A model generated the notes under the pieces. The model ran no database searches and had not been told where the DNA came from. It saw only the letters and a list, made by a program, of their open reading frames with translations. Positions 1 through 7,995 of a DNA stretch of 11,421 nucleotides are shown one piece after another (the first letter of the stretch is position 1; the number at the start of each line of letters is the position of its first letter). Made by a program: the position numbers and the translations under genes. The stretch comes from Planoprotostelium fungivorum (lineage: Eukaryota > Evosea > Variosea > Cavosteliida > Cavosteliaceae): contig MDYQ01000422.1 in NCBI GenBank assembly GCA_003024175.1, positions 1 through 11,421 of the forward strand, given 5' to 3'.

Positions 1-34
1 GAAATCACCCGCCCAATTCAGTTTCAAATTCAAC

Positions 35-1155
35 ATGAGCATCGTTGATGAATCTCACGTCATATACGTCAATGAGAGGCATCACGAAGAGGAATTACGG
101 AATGCATTCAATAGTCTCATCGATACCATGCTCGCCAACAACCGCCAGACGCGAAGGCAGATGAAATCTTATTCCTCCTTAGAACGTCAGGTTCAAATCT
201 TAACCGAAGACAATCACCGTCTTAAAATGGAAAACGAGCATCTTCGGGGCCAATTGACGTTCAACGATGAACGATTAGAAGATTCACGGAGAGCCGTCGA
301 TTCATTGTCTCAAGCCATGAAAGAAGAAGCTGTAGAACAGGCAAAAGTCCTATCTGCGATCCAGAAAAAAGATCAAGAGGCAGAGAGCGAACTCAGAAGA
401 CATCAAAACCAATTAGAGGAATATCAGGAGGCAGTATCGGTGAGAGTTTTCGCAGTTGAAATGTCTCATGGATTTAGATTCTGACGAGCGCTCTTTCAAG
501 CTGGGAGCACTCATGTGTGGAGATCAGAGACTCTGTAGAGGATATAAGAGAACTAGCCTCACAATACCACACGAAAGACATAGAAGCTCGCAAAGCTCAA
601 TTGAAGCAATCTTTGCAAGACATGAACAGTGTTCTTTCATCTATAGCGGAATACATCTCTGCGATCGATGAGCAGAAGCGGGTTCCAGCGCGGCAGATGG
701 GTCAACTCCAACCAATCTTGGAGGAAATGAGCAGATTGATACAATCCATGACTGTCGACGCGTGGCAAGGAGAAATCGAGGAAGAAGGGACGTCACAAGG
801 GGACAGCCCAATGATGTCCCACATACAACAACTCGGTCAGCAGCTGGAGACTGTCAACGGGTCCCTGAGCGACTTTTTCAAGAGCATCCAACCGAAGACA
901 AAGAAAAAGGCAGTTGGGGTCGTGAGAAGCAAGGATATTGAGAGGAGCCTACCAGTCATCATGGACGACATCTACTCCAGCTTGATCTTCAAGACGCAGA
1001 GCCAGAGGATGGAATATTACAAAGAGAGGGATGCTGCGATACTCAAGTACAAGACCAAGATCAAAGAGTTGAATCAGGCCCTGCAGGAGTGCCAAGGCCA
1101 GTTGACTGCAAGGAAGGAAGTCCAAAATGTAGCCCACGTGATGCATAAACGATGA
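35..1155 (+). CDS. Coiled-coil protein, two exons (360 aa)
   Basis: Proposed exons are 35-439 and 478-1155, joined across a 38-nt GT-AG intron (440-477) that removes in-frame stops and restores one frame of 360 aa. The start is the first ATG, 34 nt from the window edge. The protein is rich in Glu, Lys, Gln and Leu: residues about 20-135 and 150-240 have heptad-like coiled-coil character (for example SLERQVQILTEDNHRL), followed by a Lys-rich linker (KTKKKA) and another charged helix ending in MHKR. No signal peptide, membrane segment or catalytic motif is visible. The N-terminal coiled coil vaguely recalls the ADIP (afadin/alpha-actinin-binding, SSX2IP) family, which would suggest a centrosomal or junctional scaffold, but that is a weak guess. 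It ends 15 bp from the convergent SDR gene. The gene model is good; function is unknown. Confidence 0.8.
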
Positions 1156-1169
1156 ATCGAATATCCTCT

Positions 1170-1175
1170 TTTATT
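1170..1175 (-). terminator. AATAAA poly(A)-signal-like hexamer overlapping the SDR stop codon
   Basis: On the minus strand the last codons read CAA TAA followed by AAG, so the hexamer AATAAA includes the stop codon itself. If used, cleavage would fall inside the 3' end of the convergent coiled-coil gene. The hexamer is seen; its use is inferred. Confidence 0.4.
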
Positions 1176-2424
1176 GCAAGACGGAGACCACCATCGATTT
1201 TGAAACGTTCCACAGTCTCTGTCCTACGTCTCGGTCATACGATACCTTACTCGACTTGGTCATCTTCATCCTTGAAAAGTATTGACCTCCCACACCCTGC
1301 CATTCAGTCAGAGAAAGGAGAGCGAAACAGTTCGAGGGAGGCACCTCGTATGTGGGAGAGGTGACGAGGTGAATGATAGGTGCAGCCCCACTACTGGTAT
1401 CCCAATGTACAAAAGACCAAAGGGCCTTGAAGAGCCACACGATAGGCGAGGGAAGGTACTCCACGATGTTGGAGGCTATGTATCCTGGATGGACTGCATT
1501 GATGGTCGCTTTGCATCCCACTATCCCATCGAAATGCTTTTGGATGCTCCTGCGTTCCATTGATATGAAGATCAGCCCACAGTACACACTTGGCATGGTA
1601 AATCTGAGCTAGTTTTGATCGAGCGTATGCGATAATGTGGGGAGATTTGACGCTCTCGATGTCCGAGAAATCCAATTCCGCTGTGTGGAGTAAATATCAA
1701 TGGAGAGGCGATAGATGATCCACCGATGTGATGCAGAGATGATGTGACATTGACCACTCTGGCATTGTTTCGGGTCAAATTATCCAGCAGAAGGTCTGTG
1801 AGGAGGTAATGACCGAGATAATTGGCGGCAAATTCGACAGCGACACCGTCAGCAGAACGGCGTTGTCCATTTGGGATTGCATTCGAGTTAAGAAAGAGGA
1901 CACCGGCATTATTCACCTTCTCATTGTCATCATCACATTCTCCTTCCACCCAACTCACCAGTACGTCGATCTAATTTGTTCAGTATGTATCACGTGTCGT
2001 CTAATAAATTGTACATACCTCTATCTTCTTTTCAAATATCGTATTGGCAAACGATCGAATCGACTTATTCGAACACAGATCGAGCGGAATGAACTCGATT
2101 CGTGAGCTTCCAGATGCATTTTGTATATCCTTAGCCGCCTGCAATGCTTTTTCTTTGTTCCTGCAAGCTATCCGCTCCTCAGCGCGTTGCATCGGATTAA
2201 AAATCACCCATGATAATCCGAGCTCCCATCTCTGCAAGAGATTTTGCAACATCTTTACCAATTCCTGAATTTGAGCCAGTGATGACGACCGTCTTCCCTC
2301 TCATATCTACTCGTTCCAAAGGTATTGGTCGCTGGTGTCATTATTAAAGTAAAGCAGAGATACTCACCAACCAAAGGTGAAGGAGATACATGAGAATGAA
2401 GAATACCCCAATTGAAAAGAACAT
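1171..2424 (-). CDS. Short-chain dehydrogenase/reductase, retinol dehydrogenase-like, membrane-anchored (318 aa)
   Basis: Eight exons on the minus strand: 2424-2368, 2331-2208, 2167-2019, 1970-1959, 1916-1724, 1680-1590, 1549-1345 and 1296-1171, separated by introns of 36, 40, 48, 42, 43, 40 and 48 nt. They sum to 957 nt and encode 318 aa. Residues 1-19 form a hydrophobic signal anchor. The Rossmann NAD(P)-binding motif TGSNSGIG is at 37-44, ACRN follows the second beta strand, NNAG is at 116-119, the catalytic Ser is at 173/174, and Tyr197-x3-Lys201 completes the active site. AVHPG and the late RLWNVS match the RDH11-14/WWOX-like classical SDRs. These reduce or oxidise retinoids, steroids or lipid aldehydes, usually at the ER or another organelle membrane; the substrate here is unknown. 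ATG 2424 is the first Met in frame. It is divergent from the helicase across 111 bp. The last intron (1297-1344) is stop-free and a multiple of three, so retention would add 16 aa silently. Confidence 0.9.
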
Positions 2425-2535
2425 CGCAGATGGAATCTGACAAGGCAGCTTGTAGGCAGGTTGGTTGTTTACTTGGTCACGTGACCGTTCCACTCCTTTT
2501 CTTCCTATTTCACTTTTCAGCCCCACGCGATCAAG
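2425..2535. promoter_or_regulatory. Bidirectional promoter with palindromic E-box
   Basis: This 111-bp gap separates the start codons of the divergent SDR and helicase genes, so it must hold both promoters and both 5' UTRs. At 2475-2486 it has the perfect palindrome GGTCACGTGACC. Its core CACGTG is the classic E-box bound by bHLH/bHLH-ZIP factors, and GTCACGTGAC is the flanked form preferred by MITF/TFEB-like and yeast Cbf1-type proteins. The helicase-proximal half is pyrimidine-rich. No TATA box is evident. Binding and co-regulation are inference. Confidence 0.6.
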
Positions 2536-4666
2536 ATGTCGGTTCTGAACCTACTTTCGAAGAGAGCTCTCTTAACTGCTAGACAACTCACAACATCCCC
2601 CTCTATCCGTCTTGGCTCTCACTTTCGTGTAACTAGTGGTCTGAGCCTTGCATCAAAACAATCAGGAACAAAGATCCTGCAGAGAACAGCATTTGGAAGA
2701 AGAGAGGACAGAAACTCATCCAGCAGCGCCGATGTCTTATTCAAGGAGCTGTTCGATGACATCACAGATCTTGATCAATTGTCAGCAGATAAGAAAGACA
2801 TGACAAAAGTGAGGTCATAAGTAGGAAGAGACAGATGATAACATTTTCGTTAGTATTCAGGGGCCAAAGTAGAAATTACCGGAGGACCACACCCCGATCC
2901 AATAGAAGGGTTCGCAGACCTTGAATTTGGTAATTTTTCTTCATCATCTGTCATACTTACCCCAATAGAACCAAGAGTGCTGCGAAATTTGACGACAATG
3001 GGGTACAAAGAGCCAATCCCCGTGCAGAAATATTCACTCCCCATCATCAACAGTGGAGCTGACCTGATGTCCTGCGCTCAGACTGGTTCTGGAAAGACAG
3101 CAGCCTTTCTCCTTCCCATCATCAACAAGTGCATACAGTTGAAGAGTGCGTCTTGCTCGATATAGAGAAATTGATTGGAGCAGGTGGAAAGGGAATGGAG
3201 AAAACCGAGGTCGAGAGGAGTGCAGCACCGGTAGAACAAATGAACAGACCTTCGGGAGGATTCCAGAGAGTAGCAGGAGGATTCGAGAGAGTGACAGGAA
3301 ATGGATTTGGAGGGCCAGAAGGAATGAGCGGAGGAAGGAGAGAGGGATTCGGAGGGTTCAGATCAGAGGGTGGTTTCGGTCGTTCGAGATCAAACCCCAT
3401 CGCTCTCATCCTGGCACCCACCAGAGAACTGGCACAGCAGATCGAAAACGAGTGCAGAAAGTTCACCTTTGGAACCAGAGGTGAAGGAGAGAGAAGAGGA
3501 GATCTGACGACAACAGTGCAAAGTGCCTGCCTCTTTGGAGGTGCACCCGCAGGACCTCAGATCAGCCGATTGTCTGGAGCGGACATCGTCATCGCCACAC
3601 CAGGAAGATTTGAAGATCTGAAGGAGAGAGGATGCCTCAGCGTATCCAACATCAAATTCCTCGTTCTCGATGAGGCCGATCGCATGCTTGACGTTGGATT
3701 CGGTCCCGCCATCAACTCCATCGTCAAGGATCCCAATTTTCCCTCCAACAACGACAGACAGACTCTCCTCTTCTCAGCCACCTTCCCAAAGTACATCATC
3801 TCAAGGAAATCATCTCGCTCACACCTCACAGAGAGATCCAACACCTGGCCAAATCTCTGCTGAAGCCCAGCCATCTCTTCTTGGTCGTGGGTAGAATCGG
3901 ATCAGCATCCGAGTTGGTTCAACAGCAGATCATCCGAACACCCTCCCTCGTAGACAAGGAGGAGACTCTCATTGAGGTGAGAGGGTAGAGGGGATGTCTC
4001 TGAGACGTTCAGTTGCTGGAGAAGAACCAAGTGGGCAAGACCTTGATCTTCTGCAAGACCAAGCACAAGGTAGACGAAGTGGGAGAGGCCCTGCACAGAA
4101 TGGGTGAGAGGAGAGGGAGAGGAAAGGAATGACTTGGATCAGGACACAAGGTGGCCACGGTGCACGGAGACTTTTCTCAAGGACAGAGAAACGCAGCCAT
4201 GAAGTCGTTCATCAGCAACCAAGTCTCTGTCTTGGTAGCCACTGATGTCGCAGCGAGAGGACTGGACGTGAAGGTGAAGGGAGAGTGAGGGAGGAGACTG
4301 AAGGGGACAGGACATCGAGACGGTGATCAACTTTGATCTCCCGATGGAGATCGACGACTACGTGCACAGGATCGGAAGAACGGGCAGAGCCGGAAGAACA
4401 GGAACGTCCATCTCCTTCTTCAACCCCAAAGATGATTCGAGGCTATCGAGCTCTCTCATCACCATCCTCTCTGATGCAAAGCAAGAGGTGAGGGAGAGGA
4501 AGTAAGACAAGGCTGACTGGATCAGGTTCCTTCCTTTTTGGAGGAGTCTGTCTCACGGAGACCGAGTTTTGGAGGTGGAAACAAGAGGTCGTTTGGAAGA
4601 AGAGAGTATGGTGGAAGTCAATCTTACGGTCAAGGTTCTGGTTCATTCCGCAATTCAAGGTTCTAA
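2536..4666 (+). CDS. DEAD-box ATP-dependent RNA helicase, DDX3/Ded1/Vasa-like, probably mitochondrial (605 aa)
   Basis: Nine exons: 2536-2808, 2854-2929, 2969-3145, 3184-3790, 3832-3976, 4013-4103, 4143-4273, 4311-4487 and 4526-4666 (1818 nt, 605 aa), with introns of 36-45 nt. All core motifs are present: Q-motif Gln136, AQTGSGKT 153-160, PTREL 254-258, TPGR 314-317, DEAD 338-341, SAT 373-375, ARGLD 494-498 and HRIGRTGR 519-526. FPKEIQ after SAT and AKQEVPSFLEE near the end are DDX3/Ded1 hallmarks. Such enzymes unwind RNA duplexes or clamp RNA using ATP. The first 56 residues carry many Arg/Lys and no acidic residue, like a mitochondrial presequence. Residues about 177-245 form a Gly/Phe/Arg-rich insert between motifs I and Ia, and the tail (567-605) is Gly/Ser/Arg-rich. 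The junction 3146-3183 is the least certain: neighbouring splice choices change a few residues of the insert. Confidence 0.93.
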
Positions 4667-4675
4667 GTCGCGTAC

Positions 4676-4681
4676 AATAAA
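4676..4681 (+). terminator. AATAAA poly(A) signal for the helicase
   Basis: A canonical AATAAA begins 10 nt after the helicase stop codon (4664-4666). This implies a 3' UTR of only a few tens of bases, in keeping with the compact layout. Confidence 0.6.
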
Positions 4682-4783
4682 TCTTAGAATGACGAATGTC
4701 TCGATGCGAGTGATAGAAATCGGTAAGATATCTGAAAATGTTGTCTGCCTTGAGTGGTTGGAGTGGAAGGGCAGCTCCAATCA

Positions 4784-5662
4784 ATGGTCCCGAGTAAAAT
4801 GATCGTCTTGACAACCCGAGTTGGATGTAAATTATATGTGATCGATTCCATGGAACACTGTCCGCAAAGTAGTAGGAGTGGGACATCCCGTTACGAAATA
4901 CTCGACCACAACCAAATTTATCATGCAAGAGAAGGGATTTACGATCGATCAACGAATCCAACTAATCAACACCATCGCTGCTACTACCATCCTTAGGAAG
5001 AACGTCGCTATTCCCGAGACCCATTGGCTCTTCAGTCCTCTAAACTTGTACCAGTATGATCGATCCATCTGTTGGGTACTCCTGCTCGTCTGTTCAAGAT
5101 CTGAAGTGTCCACGTGTCCAACGCTTGCAACCATTCGTATTCGTTGTTATATATAATCTGGGTTCTTAGGGAAGGGGACAGATAAGATACTGAATAATTA
5201 TCGCACAAAGCTATCATCGAAAGTGATACACTTCTCTTCTATACAACAAGTAGCAGCATACAAACAAAGGACCCTGCCCAGGAGAACAAGAAGTGAATAA
5301 TGCAGAACTGTACGCAGCAAATATCGCCATGAGATGCGCTCATCGCGACGGAGACATCGAATTGATCACTGACAGCCTCAACACGAAGACATTCTGTGTC
5401 CGAACGATCAATCGATAACTTACAAGTCCGACATCGCACGATAACTCCTCGGTTCAATTGCTTTGATACCGGCAGATCCGCGGGACTTATAAGTGGATCC
5501 ATATATACACCACACGTCTTCACCCATTGATGTAGTGTTCCCAGAAACCTCTGGAGGAAGCTACGAAAAGAAAATAGAGGAGTCTCTATCAAACAGGCTG
5601 AAGCAGGCATACGACTACTAGTCAAGAAGAATACTGTCCATTGTTTTCTATCGAGATTCTAA
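4784..5662 (+). CDS. RNase H-like gene or gene remnant, splicing unresolved
   Basis: Coding-like plus-strand stretches can be partly joined: 4784-4826, 4870-5105, 5169-5222 and 5257 to about 5395, with candidate introns 4827-4869 (43 nt), 5106-5168 (63 nt) and 5223-5256 (34 nt). The first part (for example EKGFTIDQRIQLINTIA) matches nothing I know. The 5257 exon contains VNNAELYAANIAM then DIELITDS, resembling the NNxAEL and TDS strands of RNase H, which hold two catalytic acidic residues. After 5397, KWIHIYTTR (5488-5514, another frame) recalls the WIHNW helix, and NLWRKLRKEN (5546-5575) recalls the later helix, but no GT-AG choice I tried links them without a stop or frame change. The first catalytic Asp-Gly motif is not seen; GTDKILNN (5175-5198) may be a degraded version. 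The end at 5662 is the stop of the last frame. It could be a pseudogene, an assembly error or a divergent active gene. Confidence 0.38.
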
Positions 5663-5895
5663 AAGCAGTAATTTCTTCCCTTGATCGTTCAAGAAAAAGT
5701 GCATAATTAATAAGGTCGCCTGTGAACCTCTACAACCTGGCGTGACCTTATATTGGTGAGTGGGACACTTTCGAAGAGATCAACAAGCATCGGAAAGCAC
5801 ACCCAACTGACGTCTTGGTGCTTACCGATATTCAATATGTGTTCGAAAAGATCAGAGAGGATAACTACAAAGAGTTAAAAGAAAGACAATCTCTC
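5663..5895 (+). other. Transition between RNase H-like region and next gene
   Basis: There is no ATG between 5533 and 5835, yet plus-strand frames look coding: SIEILKAVISSLDRSRK (about 5650-5697), then from 5746 a frame open into the next gene, including TFEEINKHRKAHPTD and VLVLTDIQYVFEKI. A donor-like GT lies at 5699, and an intron 5699-5776 (78 nt) would join the two pieces in frame. So either the next gene has 5' exons here, or the RNase H-like region and the next gene are one locus. Confidence 0.35.
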
Positions 5896-7194
5896 ATGGA
5901 GGAGAAGAAAGAAGGACAGGATTCTTGGCGGCGTAAATTTAGAGAGCTCTGCTACTTGATGGAATCTAAGGGCAGCAAGGTTTGAAAAATACATGGCTCT
6001 TCATCATCTGACTGAATCAGGACGTCATCGAAGCGAAAGAACTGGAGAAGAAGGATGACCTCGAAAAGGCAAAAGAAGATTGGATAAAACTCCACAAGAA
6101 GGAAAAAAAGGACTGTTGGGACACAAGGAAGACAGAGAGTGACCCACAAAAGCTGGCTATATTTGAGTCCTATCAAGATAATCTCTTAAAATTAAAGGCA
6201 TCCGATGGAATCGAGGATAGAGTTAAGCATCGACACAATGTGGGCCATCGGATCTCAGAGATCATTGATACCATGAGCGGCGCCTACAAAGAGATCAGGG
6301 AAGCTGTCCGAATTAAGAAACAGGTCTCGAACGAGTTTGTGTTGCTGCAGTACGTGATAATTGATTTTCCATTGATCTGGATGGATACTGAATCAGAACA
6401 GAGCTTCGTTTGGAGAGATATATGAGAAGATAGAACAGAACTTCCCAGAACTTTTGATTTTGATCGACCTCATTTTCTGGAAGATTTTTGATTGGGGGCT
6501 CAACAAGACTGGCCGCCATTCCCAGCCAATCAGAAACAGCTTTCAACACGGTAACTGTGCTTGGAGTCAGAGTACATTCAGAGCCATCTGTGGTAAGTCA
6601 TATGAAACATGATCCCCCACTAATACCGTATCAGCTGACCATCTCAAAGCCCTCAAAAATGCTTCATTCACTGAATTTGAGATTGAATCGCTCAGAAATA
6701 ATTTCTCATCGGGAGATATTTTCGTCTGGAATGTGTACAAGGAGGATGAGAGGGTATTTCTCAGAACAAACATCCTCCAGTTCTGTAAGATGTTCTTGAC
6801 CATGGCTCATACCATTGCATGTCTGGTACTTGGGCTCAAGGTGACTGATGACCATCGTGTTCTATAAAAGCGGGACTGATCATTGTAACAGGAGTGCACT
6901 TTCTCTGTTACCATACTAGAGATCATCTGTCGAAAGTACGATCTGTCATCTAAAGTCAAAGGAACATTTTATACCGAACAAGAGTATAAGGAGAGGGTTC
7001 TGAATACACTATCCAACGAATCCCCATTCAAACCGGGTGCTAACCCACAAAAAGACCAAGATCCACAAGAAAAGACTGTTGGCAATGAGGGCCCCCCTGA
7101 GATCTCACTGACTGAGGGGCGAGGTTCAACCAACCTACACTATGACAAGGAGGAAGAGACTGCAGAATCATGTAGCGCAGAGAAAATACAGTAA
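5896..7194 (+). CDS. Unrecognised charged helical protein (at least 370 aa)
   Basis: Exons 5896-5979, 6021-6349, 6402-6592, 6635-6840 and 6892-7194 join in frame across introns of 41, 52, 42 and 51 nt. Counting from the in-frame ATG at 5896 gives 370 aa; the frame is open and coding-like back to 5746, so the true N-terminus is probably upstream in another exon. Residues about 1-130 are Lys/Glu-rich and likely helical (KELEKKDDLEKAKEDW). The middle has ELLILIDLIFWKIFDW, a short hydrophobic stretch, and FVWNVYKEDERVFLRTN. The C-terminus is polar and Pro/Gln/Glu-rich, ending AEKIQ and probably disordered. I recognise no family. The upstream VLVLTDIQYV resembles the RNase H TDSQYV strand, only weakly. 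A donor-like GTAAGC overlaps the stop codon at 7191, so a further 3' exon cannot be excluded. Confidence 0.65.
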
Positions 7195-7279
7195 GCGGTT
7201 GATCTCTCTCCACACCTAAAAGAGTATTGAATATCCTTTGGTTAAGTCATCATAAAATAATGTGAAATGTGTTGTGAAG
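7195..7279. other. Short intergenic spacer
   Basis: These 85 bp separate two same-strand genes and must hold the 3' end of the upstream gene and the promoter of the deaminase. An A/T-rich ATAAAATAA-type run near 7253-7261 could act as a poly(A) signal. No other element is seen. Confidence 0.4.
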
Positions 7280-7963
7280 ATGAGTTGGGTTTTCCCGAAT
7301 TGCGTGGCAATCAAGCCGAAAATATGCAAATCCCCTCCTCACTTCCAGCTGAAAGCTCGATACCAACGAATTTGCCAAGGCCATCGCCGAGCTGATGCGC
7401 AAAAAGAGCTCTGATCCCTTCTTGAAGGTTGGCTGCTGCATTTTGGATGCACAAACGGAAGGGTAAATATCAGACTTCATGCCATCGGTCTTACGGATGA
7501 GCCCATCTCATCGCACGTCATCGTGTCACGTCATCACGCGATATCTCACCCTCTTGCCCTACCGCTCACATCACCATCAGATCTTATCTGCAAGTTACAA
7601 CAGCTCAGTGAAAGGACAGCACTTGAACCCGAGCGTATTGATTACGGACGACAAGAAGAGATATCTGACTTGTGCCGAGCGAAACACTTTTCACCTGCAG
7701 CCCTCCGAATTTCACGATAATCGATCCATCATGGTCTACACCACGTTGTATCCTTGTGAATCTTGCTCAGCCATACTGATGCAGGTGATGTCTCTGCACG
7801 CACACAGTTTAACTTGTCGTAGCACAACGTTCACCAGATCATCCACAATGTGGGCTTACAGAAGTATTACGATGAGTCCTCTGACTTTCTTGAAGTTGCC
7901 GGGATGAACACCATGTCAGAAATTCATCGTAGACAAGTCGCCCCTTGTGATCAGTACGAATGA
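7280..7963 (+). CDS. Zinc-dependent deaminase, dCMP/cytidine deaminase superfamily (167 or 184 aa)
   Basis: Proposed exons are 7280-7303, 7356-7462, 7502-7529, 7581-7784 and 7823-7963 (167 aa). If 7530-7580 is not spliced the frame stays open and the protein has 184 aa. In the 167-aa model FAKAIAELMRKKSSDP and VGCCILDA form the first helix and strand, ILSASYNSS is the GYN-type strand, TCAERN places a Cys84-Ala-Glu86 zinc/proton-shuttle motif, and PCESC at 111-115 supplies the other two zinc cysteines. The final IIHNVGLQKYYDESS, then FLEVAGM, match the dCMP deaminase end. Such enzymes hydrolyse the amino group of dCMP or cytidine in pyrimidine salvage. dCMP deaminases normally have His-Ala-Glu, so Cys there is notable and resembles cytidine deaminases. 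The middle splice sites are uncertain. The gene converges with the next one, 32 bp away. Confidence 0.8.
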
Positions 7964-7995
7964 TACCTGACACTCGTCACGGAAGCAGCCACTAT

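Noticed and set aside
440-455. 16-nt intron in the coiled-coil gene
   Set aside because: Its ends are GT and AG, but it gives the wrong frame; 440-477 (38 nt) joins the exons correctly and matches the usual size.
3146-3165. 20-nt intron in the helicase
   Set aside because: It keeps the frame but is far below the local size range; 3146-3183 (38 nt) also keeps the frame and was preferred.
3122-3466. Pro-rich minus-strand open frame opposite the helicase insert
   Set aside because: It is the mirror of the Gly-rich plus-strand insert; the plus frame leads directly into the PTREL motif.
4443-4961. 172-codon minus-strand open frame
   Set aside because: Half of it is antisense to the certain 3' exons of the helicase; the rest has no motif and a coding-like plus frame opposite it.
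5239-5625. 128-codon open frame on the minus strand
   Set aside because: The plus strand here shows RNase H-like motifs and splice sites. A minus frame of this length is expected by chance a few times in a window this size, and its product has no recognisable motif.
6488-6799. 103-codon plus-strand open frame starting MIGGSTRLAA
   Set aside because: It is out of frame with the spliced exons 6402-6592 and 6635-6840, which join across a canonical GTAAGT...CAG intron; it is a shadow frame.
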